Below are positions 4,995-11,081 of a DNA stretch of 12,273 nucleotides, in pieces. The position numbers were made by a program, and so were the translations under genes. Position 1 is the stretch's first letter. Every line of letters starts with the position of its first letter. Source of the stretch: CAZPCT01 sp964585325 (GTDB lineage: Bacteria; Patescibacteriota; Minisyncoccia; JACQLN01; CAZPCT01); contig CAZPCT010000011.1 of the NCBI GenBank assembly GCA_964585325.1, positions 1 through 12,273 on the forward strand, read 5' to 3'. The notes below the pieces were generated by a model, which was given only the letters and a program-made list of their open reading frames with translations, made no database searches and was not told where the DNA came from.

Positions 4995-6539
4995 TTATTC
5001 CGTAAGCGTTGGGTAGACCTTCTCTTCTTTGAATGAAGTGAGCACGTCACCTTCTTTAATGCGTACCCTGCCCTCAAAAAGCATGCCGGCTTCGTTCGGG
5101 GCTTTCACCTCTTCCTTTTGGGACTCACCCATCTGCAACTTCACTATCTTGCCCGTGCCCAGAAGCTCGTTCTCCCGGTGAACCTCCACCTGCGTGCCTT
5201 GCACCATCTTGCCCATAATGACCTTGCCTCCTATAATCATCCGGCTTGGTTCAGTGCGAAAGATGGCCAACACCTCAAGTGAACCCAACTCAGTGCGGTG
5301 TGTTTCCGGTTCCAGTAGGTGAGACATCTCTTCGCGCACCTTCTCAACAACTTCATAAATAATATCCTGCGAATGAATGGAAACCTTTTTTTGTTCGGCA
5401 CGGGCGGTCGCCTCTTTAGTGATGCCCGCGTGAAAGGCAAAAATAACCGCAGTGGTCGCCTCTGCAAACTTCACGTCTCCTTCGCTCACGTCTCCCACTT
5501 CACAACGGACCACGTTAAGCCCCACCCGTTCTGACTTAATGGAACGGAGCGTCCCCACCAGCGCTTCTAGCGAGCCTTGTACGTCTGCCTTTACAATGAC
5601 CGCGAGCACCTGGCTTTGTCCTTCAGGTTTTATTAAAAGCTTTTCTTTTCGTTCGTCCCGTATCTTTTTATTCTTTTCCAGCTCTTTCTTTGCCTCGTCT
5701 TCAAGCTCAACGCGGCGGCACGGGTCTCCCGCTGTTGCCGCGTCTGGAATACCCACAATGCGCACTGGCATGGAGGGAACGGCTCCTTTCACTGGCACAC
5801 CCATATGGTCCTCCATGGCCTTTATCTTGCCGTACGTAGGCCCACAGACCAGAAGGTCTCCTACGCGCAACGTGCCGTTCGTGACCACCACTGAGGTGAC
5901 CATGCCCCGCTTTGGGTCCATGTGCGATTCAATGACGTACCCCTCCGCATTCTCTGTGGGGTGGTATTCCAGCCCCTCAAGTTCTGCCACCAGAAGTATC
6001 ATGTCTAGCAGTTCGTCAACGTTCTCCCCTGTCTTGGCCGATATCTGTACCACGGGAATCTTGCCACCCCTGTCTTCCACAAAGACCTCCTCCTCCATCA
6101 GCTGGTTCTTCACCTTTTCTGGGTCGGCATTCTGCAGGTCCGCCTTTGTAATGACCGTCACAAACGGTATTTCCGTCTTTTTGACGTACTCAATCACTTC
6201 TTTTGTCTGGGGTTTGACGCCGTCATCTGCCGCCACAACAAGCAGCGCCACGTCTGCCACGTCCGTGCCGCGCGCACGCATGGCAGAAAATGCCTCGTGT
6301 CCAGGCGTGTCTATAAAGGTGATGCGCTTTTCACCGCGCGTTATCTCGTACGCTCCCACATGTTGAGTGATACCGCCCGCCTCGCCGGCAGTCACTTCTT
6401 TTGTGCGTTCGCCCTCTTTTTCCTGCCGCTTCCTTAGCGTATCCAAAAGCGTAGTCTTGCCGTGATCAACATGACCCATCACCACCACAATGGGCGGCCG
6501 CTCTTTTTTTACGTTGTCCTTTAATGCTGCTGCGCTCAT
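4995..6539 (-). CDS. infB: Translation initiation factor IF-2 (short form, 514 aa)
   Basis: IF-2 is the GTPase that brings fMet-tRNA to the 30S subunit and promotes subunit joining. The G-domain starts almost at the N-terminus: G1 GHVDHGKT (22-29), switch I GGIT (55-58), G3 DTPGH (77-81), G4 TKAD (131-134, Thr where NKxD has Asn), and G5 SAK (167-169). Domains II, III and IV follow to the end: the C2-type LEVLAIFRTEPSRMIIGGKVIMGKM is clear near the C-terminus. At 514 aa it lacks the long N-terminal extension of E. coli IF-2, as in other reduced genomes. The ATG at 6539 is preferred over a TTG at 6545; no SD is visible. It heads an operon with rbfA and the MutY-like gene, driven by the promoter at 6598-6625. 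Confidence 0.95.
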   Translation of the reverse strand: MSAAALKDNVKKERPPIVVVMGHVDHGKTTLLDTLRKRQEKEGERTKEVTAGEAGGITQHVGAYEITRGEKRITFIDTPGHEAFSAMRARGTDVADVALLVVAADDGVKPQTKEVIEYVKKTEIPFVTVITKADLQNADPEKVKNQLMEEEVFVEDRGGKIPVVQISAKTGENVDELLDMILLVAELEGLEYHPTENAEGYVIESHMDPKRGMVTSVVVTNGTLRVGDLLVCGPTYGKIKAMEDHMGVPVKGAVPSMPVRIVGIPDAATAGDPCRRVELEDEAKKELEKNKKIRDERKEKLLIKPEGQSQVLAVIVKADVQGSLEALVGTLRSIKSERVGLNVVRCEVGDVSEGDVKFAEATTAVIFAFHAGITKEATARAEQKKVSIHSQDIIYEVVEKVREEMSHLLEPETHRTELGSLEVLAIFRTEPSRMIIGGKVIMGKMVQGTQVEVHRENELLGTGKIVKLQMGESQKEEVKAPNEAGMLFEGRVRIKEGDVLTSFKEEKVYPTLTE

Positions 6540-6552
6540 GTCCAAAGATGAG

Positions 6553-6570
6553 AAAAACCCGAAGAACGGG
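6553..6570 (-). terminator. Small hairpin plus U-run in infB leader, possible attenuator
   Basis: On the minus strand, CCCG (6567-6570) and CGGG (6558-6561) flank a 5-nt loop and are followed by TTTTT (6553-6557). It lies between the infB promoter and the infB start. The stem is only 4 bp, so an attenuator is possible but weakly supported. Confidence 0.25.
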
Positions 6571-6597
6571 ATAATGTCGTTTATTTAAGCCAAAAGG

Positions 6598-6625
6598 AGT
6601 ATAGCATCTTGATGTGTGTGGTCAA
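6598..6625 (-). promoter_or_regulatory. Promoter of the infB-rbfA-glycosylase operon
   Basis: On the minus strand, TTGACC (6620-6625), a 16-bp spacer and TATACT (6598-6603) preceded by TGC (extended -10). Expected transcription start is near 6591, giving a leader of about 50 nt before the infB ATG. Confidence 0.7.
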
Positions 6626-6643
6626 AATGCCTTCTTTCTTTGT

Positions 6644-6669
6644 GTGCTACGTAGCATGTTACGTAGCAC
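6644..6669. repeat. 10-bp-stem hairpin between the DUF3419-like gene and infB promoter
   Basis: GTGCTACGTA (6644-6653) and TACGTAGCAC (6660-6669) form a perfect stem with a 6-nt loop. Each arm carries the self-palindrome TACGTA. It begins 3 bp past the stop codon of the minus-strand gene, but no U-run follows on either strand, so it may be a non-canonical terminator or a protein site next to the infB -35. Confidence 0.45.
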
Positions 6670-6672
6670 GGT

Positions 6673-7545
6673 CTACTTCTTTGTCAGGATGTTGATCCGG
6701 TCTTCTTCGCTTCTGTTTGTACCAAGGAAGAAGGCTTTTTTATATGAAAAAGTCCGTTGGTTGCTTAAGATATTACCCATCTCTTCGTCGGAAACGGGTG
6801 GAGTCCAGTCTTCATAAATGGTGGGTGAATATGAATAGAAAATAATCTGACCACCCGCCGAAAGCAACGATGACAGCTCTTCAAAAATACCCAGTGCGTT
6901 AGACCGCGCTTCTTCCCTGCTCCCTGGAAAGTAGTGCAAAATATTTGAAAGATTGATGAGGTCAAATGTCTGACCGTGACAGAGCCGCGCCAGCTCAGCT
7001 ATGTCATGCGTTAAAAATTCTGGAGTTTTTTCTTTGACCGCCAGGCCTGCCCTCACGTAGCTCTCTTCGTCTTTGAGAAAGGCGTTAATCTCTTGCGGAA
7101 GAGCGGTAATCATTGAGCGCTGCCTGAAAAAAGTTGCGTTCTGGAGATCCATCTCGTTCTTCTCATACAACGTGTCAAAGAATTTCTGTGTTTCTCCGGG
7201 AAGGTTTTTGCAAATGCGCTGATAGAGTTCTTCCTTTAGTGTTCCGTTGTCAAACGTAGTGCCAAAGAAGTCCAAGAACTCCCTATAGGTGAGAGCCACA
7301 AGCGCACTCAGTTTGAGATGAGCCATGTGCGTGGCGTTTCTGTTCAGATCGTAGCCCGTTACATCAGCGGCACCAAAGTAAAAAGCATTTATGACCTGAT
7401 CGCCCGATCCGGTAACCGTAAGCACAGAGGATCCCGAAAGATCCAGTAGTGCATAGTACTCGCCCACCATCTCAGTGGCATATAAAAACATGGGCGATTC
7501 CGCCGTCATTTGTTCTCCGGTATCCCGTGCAGTGTTCTTTGACAT
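6673..7545 (-). CDS. DUF3419/BtaA-like SAM-dependent transferase (290 aa)
   Basis: This is a Rossmann-fold SAM-binding protein. Motif I VLTVTGSGDQVINAFYFGA (41-59), the acidic-strand GYDLNRN (64-70) and the adjoining ATHMAHLKLSAL helix resemble DUF3419 proteins, which include BtaA (transfer of the 3-amino-3-carboxypropyl group of SAM to diacylglycerol). Later elements are FDLINLSNILHYF (post-II acidic strand) and a GGQIIFYSYSP strand near the C-terminus. No partner BtaB-type methyltransferase is nearby, so the acceptor is unknown and a different SAM-dependent reaction is possible. The ATG at 7545 lies 11 nt after the tRNA-Ser 3' end, so the message would be nearly leaderless after tRNA processing. 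An alternative ATG at 7509 has an upstream GGAG with 5-nt spacing. It is last in the tRNA-led minus-strand block. Confidence 0.65.
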   Translation of the reverse strand: MSKNTARDTGEQMTAESPMFLYATEMVGEYYALLDLSGSSVLTVTGSGDQVINAFYFGAADVTGYDLNRNATHMAHLKLSALVALTYREFLDFFGTTFDNGTLKEELYQRICKNLPGETQKFFDTLYEKNEMDLQNATFFRQRSMITALPQEINAFLKDEESYVRAGLAVKEKTPEFLTHDIAELARLCHGQTFDLINLSNILHYFPGSREEARSNALGIFEELSSLLSAGGQIIFYSYSPTIYEDWTPPVSDEEMGNILSNQRTFSYKKAFFLGTNRSEEDRINILTKK

Positions 7546-7556
7546 AAAACCTGGTG

Positions 7557-7643
7557 CGGAAGGGGTGGGATTTGAACCCACGTGGGGCGTGAGCCCCCAA
7601 CGGTTTTCGAGACCGCGCCGTTTAGCCACTCCGGCACCCTTCC
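7557..7643 (-). tRNA. tRNA-Ser (CGA)
   Basis: This is a class II tRNA of 87 nt. The acceptor GGAAGGG (7637-7643) pairs with CCCTTCC, and the discriminator is G. The anticodon loop CTCGAAA gives CGA, and the long variable arm GGGGGCTCACGCCCC supports serine. CCA is not encoded in place. Its first 14 nt are repeated exactly at 7939-7952, on the other side of the GIY-YIG gene. Confidence 0.92.
7630..7643 (-). repeat. Direct repeat, copy inside intact tRNA-Ser (14 bp)
   Basis: GGAAGGGTGCCGGA (minus strand) starts at tRNA-Ser nucleotide 1 and extends to nucleotide 14. An exact second copy at 7939-7952 brackets the GIY-YIG gene; the two copies are offset by 309 bp. Confidence 0.9.
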
Positions 7644-7647
7644 AGAT

Positions 7648-7890
7648 TTATTCCGTAACAAGTTTTTTGAACGCTTCTCCACCTTTATACTTCTTGATTT
7701 GTCTTTCTCTCATCCATGCGCTCTGTTTTGTGGGAAATGTCTCACTGTACACCACCTCCCAAGGTCTCCCCGCTTTGGTTGACGGGTTCTGCCCTTGATT
7801 GTGCCTCCGCAACCTGTCTTTCAAATCAGAAGAAAATCCAACATAGTACTCCCCTGTCTTCTTGCTTTGAAGAATATAGACACTGTACAT
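7648..7890 (-). CDS. Solitary GIY-YIG endonuclease (80 aa), candidate tRNA-site mobile ORF
   Basis: A single-domain GIY-YIG nuclease of the UPF0213/YhbQ type. SVYIL and YYVGF form the GIY...YIG strands; catalytic-type Arg26 in LKDRLRRHN, His30, and metal-binding Glu62 in RERQIKKY are present, so the active site looks intact. These nucleases cut DNA using one metal ion; homing members promote spread of their own gene. The TAA lies 4 nt before the tRNA-Ser 5' end, so RNase P cleavage would trim its mRNA 3' end. The ATG at 7890 has no SD. Upstream are a GC-rich hairpin (7904-7938) and a duplicate of the first 14 nt of tRNA-Ser (7939-7952). With the second GIY-YIG (10674-10931) it shares motif positions, size and insertion architecture. 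Mobility is inferred. Confidence 0.9.
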   Translation of the reverse strand: MYSVYILQSKKTGEYYVGFSSDLKDRLRRHNQGQNPSTKAGRPWEVVYSETFPTKQSAWMRERQIKKYKGGEAFKKLVTE

Positions 7891-7903
7891 GGTGTTTAAC
7901 CAC

Positions 7904-7938
7904 CCACCGCCTTTGGCGGGGCCCCGCTTTAGCGGTGG
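7904..7938. repeat. GC-rich REP-like imperfect palindrome
   Basis: The outer arms CCACCGC (7904-7910) and GCGGTGG (7932-7938) enclose short A/T internal loops and an inner GCGGGG/CCCCGC palindrome (7916-7927). The hairpin fills the space between the GIY-YIG start codon and the outer tRNA-Ser repeat, so it belongs to the inserted segment. Confidence 0.65.
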
Positions 7939-7952
7939 TCCGGCACCCTTCC
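7939..7952 (-). repeat. Direct repeat, outer copy of tRNA-Ser 5' end (14 bp)
   Basis: An exact copy of nucleotides 1-14 of tRNA-Ser (GGAAGGGTGCCGGA on the minus strand), followed by unrelated sequence and not by the rest of a tRNA. It marks the far boundary of the GIY-YIG insertion, 14 bp after the small membrane protein gene. Confidence 0.9.
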
Positions 7953-7966
7953 TTTTTGTACGCCTG

Positions 7967-8188
7967 TTAGGCCGTCTGACCCATGAGCAACTGGATGAAG
8001 TCTAACAGGGGCGCCAGGAATGGCAAAAGCTCTACCAACGCGAACGCAAGAAGCCCCGTTACCAAGAGGTACTTGAGAACGGTAAATATGCGCACTACTT
8101 TGATGTGGTTTTTGAGGGCTTTCTGTGTTTCTTGGGTGGCTTCAAGGTTTTTTTGCAGAAGCTCCTTTATTTCCTCTTCCGTGGTCAT
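7967..8188 (-). CDS. Small membrane protein (73 aa)
   Basis: Residues 1-30 form a charged amphipathic helix (TTEEEIKELLQKNLEATQETQKALKNHIK), probably a coiled coil. Residues about 31-70 are hydrophobic, with one long or two short membrane segments (VVRIFTVLKYLLVTGLLAFALVELL, then LAPLLDFIQLLMG). I recognise no family. The ATG lies 4 bp after the aldolase stop codon without its own SD, which indicates translational coupling. A membrane-anchored oligomer is a reasonable structural guess; the function is unknown. Confidence 0.65.
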   Translation of the reverse strand: MTTEEEIKELLQKNLEATQETQKALKNHIKVVRIFTVLKYLLVTGLLAFALVELLPFLAPLLDFIQLLMGQTA

Positions 8189-8192
8189 AAGA

Positions 8193-9203
8193 TTAGAGAT
8201 CGCCCGGCAGCAGCTTACCCTGATCTGCCAGCATATCTATGTGAAGTTGTTTTACAAACGCCTCTTGTGCGGCGGGTATGTTCTCGTCCCTGCCCTGCCA
8301 CACCTCAAGAGCAGGATATTCAAGCGCGCGTGAGAATGAAAATGTTATCTGCCACGGCAGCGGCTCGTGTTTGGCAATGGCGTTTAGGTTTTGCGCCGCC
8401 TCGTCCGGCTCCTGTCCACCAGAAAGAAACACCACGCCGCCCACCTGTTCGGGCACGCACATCTTGAGTGTCCGCACGGTGGCTTCCGCAATTTCCTCTG
8501 GGCTCTTTTTGTCTTGGGACTGCGTGCCGGGGAGCACCATGCTTGTTTTTAGAATAGCTGTAGGAAGGTCAACCTTCATCTTTCTTAAGTGTTCAAACAG
8601 TGCCTTGAGCACGTTGATAGTCACCGTCTCCGCTCTGTCCATTGAATGAGCACCCTTCATCAGTACCTCTGGCTCCACAATGGGCACCAGGTTCTCTGCC
8701 TGGCACATAGCGGCGTACTGTGCCATGCGGTCCACGTTTGCCTCAACCACGCCCTCACTAGGCAATGCATCCGTTACCTGAAACAGTGCCCGCCATTTAG
8801 CAAACCGCGCGCCCATGGCCACATACTCCACCAGCCGGTCACGCAGGCCGTCCAGTCCTTCGGTCACGTCCTCCCCAGGAAACTCGGGCAACGGCTCGCG
8901 CCCGGCATCCACCTTGATGCCGGGGGTAATGCCTTTATCTATTAAAAGTTCCGTAAACGGGGTACCATCACGGCTGTTTTGGCGCATCGTCTCGTCAAAA
9001 AGGATGACACCACTTATGTAGTGCTCAATTTCGGGCGCGGAGAAGAATATATCCCGCATTTTCTGCCGGTTCTCTGCTGTATTTTCAAGCCCCACCATTG
9101 CCAGGCGCTTGCCTGCCGACTCCGTGCTCTCGTCCGCGGCAAGAATGCCCTTCTTGGGGCCCATAAGCTTCTCAATAGTCTCTAAAAGAAGTTCTTTTTC
9201 CAT
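8193..9203 (-). CDS. Fructose-bisphosphate aldolase, class I (336 aa)
   Basis: This enzyme cleaves fructose 1,6-bisphosphate to glyceraldehyde 3-phosphate and dihydroxyacetone phosphate by a Schiff base, without metal. It is the eukaryote-type class I enzyme. The motifs GILAADEST (Asp24), GIKVD (Lys97), RFAKWRA (Lys136), IVEPEV (Glu177, Glu179), AILKTSMVLPGTQS (Schiff-base Lys219) and VVFLSGGQ (257-264) place all catalytic residues in the expected order, matching rabbit muscle D33/K107/K146/E187/E189/K229. The length is slightly below the animal enzyme, which has a regulatory C-terminal tail. The ATG at 9203 lies 14 bp after the symporter stop and has no SD; a TATGAT (9217-9222) overlaps that stop and could be a weak internal promoter. 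It acts in cytoplasmic glycolysis or gluconeogenesis. Confidence 0.95.
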   Translation of the reverse strand: MEKELLLETIEKLMGPKKGILAADESTESAGKRLAMVGLENTAENRQKMRDIFFSAPEIEHYISGVILFDETMRQNSRDGTPFTELLIDKGITPGIKVDAGREPLPEFPGEDVTEGLDGLRDRLVEYVAMGARFAKWRALFQVTDALPSEGVVEANVDRMAQYAAMCQAENLVPIVEPEVLMKGAHSMDRAETVTINVLKALFEHLRKMKVDLPTAILKTSMVLPGTQSQDKKSPEEIAEATVRTLKMCVPEQVGGVVFLSGGQEPDEAAQNLNAIAKHEPLPWQITFSFSRALEYPALEVWQGRDENIPAAQEAFVKQLHIDMLADQGKLLPGDL

Positions 9204-9217
9204 TACTGTTTATCGTA

Positions 9218-10591
9218 TCATACTTTGTGAGTCTTCCGGCTTCCTAGAAGCGTGAGAAGAATGAAGACCGTAAAGCTGACAATAATGCCGGGAATAAACG
9301 CCTGTACCGGATCAATAAAGAGAAAGATAAATGTTGCTAGGAATCCCGCCACTGTACTCCAAAATGCGGCATTCTCCCGCGCGCGTTTCCAGTAAAACCC
9401 AAATATGATAGCCGGGAGCAAAGCTACGTAAAAACTTATGGACTCAATCGCTAAATGAACCACGCTAAATATAGTAACCGCAACACAAACCGCCGCCAGC
9501 CCAAGAATAAACGTCACCCAACGGCTGGCGCGTAAGGTCTGCTTATCTGTGAGAGGTCTTTTGAGTGTCTTCTGATAAAAATCGTGCACAATTGTCATAC
9601 TCATAAGTAGAAGGTTGGTGTCCGCAGAAGACATAATGGCGGCAAAAAATCCCGCAATAACAATGCCGTATATAACAGATGGAAGATAAAGGTGCAAAAG
9701 TTCTGGAACAAGGAGGTTTTCAGACACTCCTGGAATCAAGATTCTTCCAAAAATACCCATAAGCGTTCCCAAAAGCAGAAACACGCCCGTCACCACACCA
9801 GACCATTTCATTGCCCACTTCACGTTCTTGCTGCTATCGCCCGCATACGCTCGCTGCCACATATCAGCAGCCACAAAATTGGTTGCTCCCAAAAAGAAAA
9901 ATCCAACCACGTAGACATACCACGGCGCAAATTCCTGGCCAGAGAGAAAAGAGATAGGAAGATTCCCAATGGCTTCAAAGCCGCCCCCTTTCACAAACAG
10001 AAATGGGAGGAAAAAGATGAGCAAAGACAGCATCACCGCGAACTGAAAGACATCCGTTCTAATGTCCGCTCTTAATCCACCAATTGTGGTGTAGCCCACT
10101 ATAATGGCGCCTCCCACCACTGTGGCAAGTATCGGGTCAAGGCCTCCCACCGCGGAAACAAAGATACCAATACCAAGAATCTGTAACGACAGAAACAGCC
10201 CTAAGCTGATGATGTTAAGCAACAACCCCACAATACGCATCCGCCGCGAATATCTATGTTCCAGATAGTCAGGGACCGTGTAGGATCCTGTCTCCACTCC
10301 AAAGGCGTGGATTTTAGGGGCAAAGAATTTTCCAAAAAGAATAAACCCCACAAAAAAAGAGGCCATGAGGATAAGGGTTGCCAGCCCTCCTCCTGAATAC
10401 GCAATTCCCGCGTTACTGAGGAGGGATCCTACACCCAAGAAAGTGGACGAGACAGTGGCGATTAAGACAAAACGGTTGGTCTTTCGGCTGTTGACCCAAT
10501 AGTCATCTAAGGTGACCTTCTTTCGTTCAAATATACCAATTAGAAAGATGACCGCAAAGAAGACGCCTACAATGATGAGATCTATAGACAT
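9218..10591 (-). CDS. Sodium:solute symporter family transporter (457 aa)
   Basis: This is a membrane secondary transporter of the SSS family (PutP/PanF/SGLT fold, LeuT-like). About 13 hydrophobic segments run the full length, starting with LIIVGVFFAVIFLIGI (5-20). SSS signatures are YTTIGGLRADIRTDVFQ (167-183) and GFFAAIMSSADTNLLLMS (314-331), the latter carrying the Ser321-Ser322 pair that forms part of the Na2 sodium site in characterised members. DDYWVNSRKTNR after the first helix is also typical. The transported substrate cannot be told; sugar, amino acid and carboxylate carriers all share these motifs. The ATG lies 7 nt after the 3' end of tRNA-Ala, so after tRNA processing the message would be almost leaderless. 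It is followed by the aldolase, which makes a sugar or related carbon source plausible but unproven. Confidence 0.88.
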   Translation of the reverse strand: MSIDLIIVGVFFAVIFLIGIFERKKVTLDDYWVNSRKTNRFVLIATVSSTFLGVGSLLSNAGIAYSGGGLATLILMASFFVGFILFGKFFAPKIHAFGVETGSYTVPDYLEHRYSRRMRIVGLLLNIISLGLFLSLQILGIGIFVSAVGGLDPILATVVGGAIIVGYTTIGGLRADIRTDVFQFAVMLSLLIFFLPFLFVKGGGFEAIGNLPISFLSGQEFAPWYVYVVGFFFLGATNFVAADMWQRAYAGDSSKNVKWAMKWSGVVTGVFLLLGTLMGIFGRILIPGVSENLLVPELLHLYLPSVIYGIVIAGFFAAIMSSADTNLLLMSMTIVHDFYQKTLKRPLTDKQTLRASRWVTFILGLAAVCVAVTIFSVVHLAIESISFYVALLPAIIFGFYWKRARENAAFWSTVAGFLATFIFLFIDPVQAFIPGIIVSFTVFILLTLLGSRKTHKV

Positions 10592-10598
10592 AGTAGTG

Positions 10599-10671
10599 TG
10601 GACCGTACTGGATTCGAACCAGCGACCTCCTCAATGCCATTGAGGCGCTCTGCCAGCTGAGCTAACGGCCC
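10599..10671 (-). tRNA. tRNA-Ala (GGC)
   Basis: The acceptor GGGCCGT (10665-10671) pairs with ACGGTCC with one G-U pair, and the discriminator is A. The anticodon loop ATGGCAT closed by CCTCA/TGAGG gives GGC. The D-arm GCTCAGCTGGCAGAGC and T-arm CTGGTTCGAATCCAG are canonical. CCA is not encoded. The first 11 nt are duplicated at 10949-10959 beyond a GIY-YIG gene. Confidence 0.94.
10661..10671 (-). repeat. Direct repeat, copy inside intact tRNA-Ala (11 bp)
   Basis: GGGCCGTTAGC (minus strand) is nucleotides 1-11 of tRNA-Ala. The identical outer copy is at 10949-10959, an offset of 288 bp, with the GIY-YIG gene between them. Confidence 0.9.
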
Positions 10672-10672
10672 T

Positions 10673-10946
10673 CTCACATGCTCAGACTATTACGAATCCT
10701 TTTCTTAAGATGCGTTGTCGCTCCAGAAAACCTCTTTAGTTGCTTTTCGCGAAACTTCGCATCTGCTTTTGCTCTATAGGATTCGTAATAAATGAGCTGG
10801 AAAGGAGCTCTGTGTTTTGTTGAGACATTGTGTCCCTTATTATGCTCTGCAAAACGCCTTTCCAGATCATCTGTATAACCAATATACAGCTTGTTATCTT
10901 TTTTACTTTTTAGCACATACACAGAGAACATGATATTGCATGTGAG
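10673..10946. repeat. Terminal inverted repeats of the second GIY-YIG element
   Basis: CTCACATGC (10673-10681) and GCATGTGAG (10938-10946) are exact 9-bp inverted repeats at the two ends of the GIY-YIG segment, 1 and 2 bp inside the flanking direct repeats. The left arm includes the nuclease stop codon. No matching arms were found at the first GIY-YIG element. Confidence 0.7.
10674..10931 (-). CDS. Solitary GIY-YIG endonuclease (85 aa), second copy
   Basis: A single-domain GIY-YIG nuclease. SVYVL and LYIGYT are the GIY...YIG strands; Arg26 in LERRFAEHN, His30, and Glu62 in REKQLKRF occupy the same positions as in the copy at 7648-7890, so both active sites look intact. The two proteins are clearly related but well diverged, so this is not a recent local duplication. 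The TGA lies 2 nt before the tRNA-Ala 5' end, and the last codons overlap the left terminal inverted repeat. The ATG at 10931 has no SD. The gene lies between tRNA-Arg and tRNA-Ala and is flanked by an 11-bp duplication of the tRNA-Ala 5' end. A freestanding homing-like or minimal mobile element is the best reading. A cellular role of the UPF0213/YhbQ kind cannot be excluded. Confidence 0.9.
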   Translation of the reverse strand: MFSVYVLKSKKDNKLYIGYTDDLERRFAEHNKGHNVSTKHRAPFQLIYYESYRAKADAKFREKQLKRFSGATTHLKKRIRNSLSM

Positions 10947-10948
10947 GG

Positions 10949-10959
10949 GCTAACGGCCC
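10949..10959 (-). repeat. Direct repeat, outer copy of tRNA-Ala 5' end (11 bp)
   Basis: An exact copy of tRNA-Ala nucleotides 1-11, lying only 4 bp after the tRNA-Arg 3' end. It is not followed by tRNA sequence. It marks where an uninterrupted tRNA-Arg/tRNA-Ala pair was probably split by the GIY-YIG segment. Confidence 0.9.
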
Positions 10960-10963
10960 AACG

Positions 10964-11035
10964 TACCCCTAGAAGGAGTCGAACCTCCATCTCCACCTTA
11001 GGACGGTGTTGTTCTATCCATTGAACTATAGGGGC
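10964..11035 (-). tRNA. tRNA-Arg (CCU)
   Basis: The acceptor GCCCCTA (11029-11035) pairs with TAGGGGT (terminal G-U), and the discriminator is A. The anticodon loop GTCCTAA gives CCT. The T-arm GGAGGTTCGACTCCTT is complete. There is an A-G mismatch at the base of the anticodon stem and a G at position 32, both slightly unusual. CCA is not encoded. It is the first gene of the long minus-strand block. Confidence 0.88.
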
Positions 11036-11045
11036 GTGTTGGAAA

Positions 11046-11074
11046 ATACTAACAAATACGCGCCCCTGCGTCCA
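11046..11074 (-). promoter_or_regulatory. Promoter of tRNA-Arg and the downstream block
   Basis: On the minus strand, TGGACG (11069-11074) and TAGTAT (11046-11051) are 17 bp apart, and TGT precedes the -10 (extended form). The -10 ends 10 bp before the tRNA-Arg 5' end. It could drive the whole tRNA/symporter/aldolase transcript. Confidence 0.6.
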
Positions 11075-11081
11075 TTGTTCG

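Noticed and set aside
5452..6366. 304-aa open frame on the plus strand
   Set aside because: It lies wholly antisense to infB and its translation is Ser/Thr-rich shadow sequence; no SD or family signal.
7552..7554. Encoded CCA end for tRNA-Ser
   Set aside because: CCA occurs two nucleotides too far from the discriminator base, so it is not a templated 3' end.
9692..10075. 127-aa open frame on the plus strand
   Set aside because: It is antisense to the symporter, basic and low-complexity, with no supporting motif.
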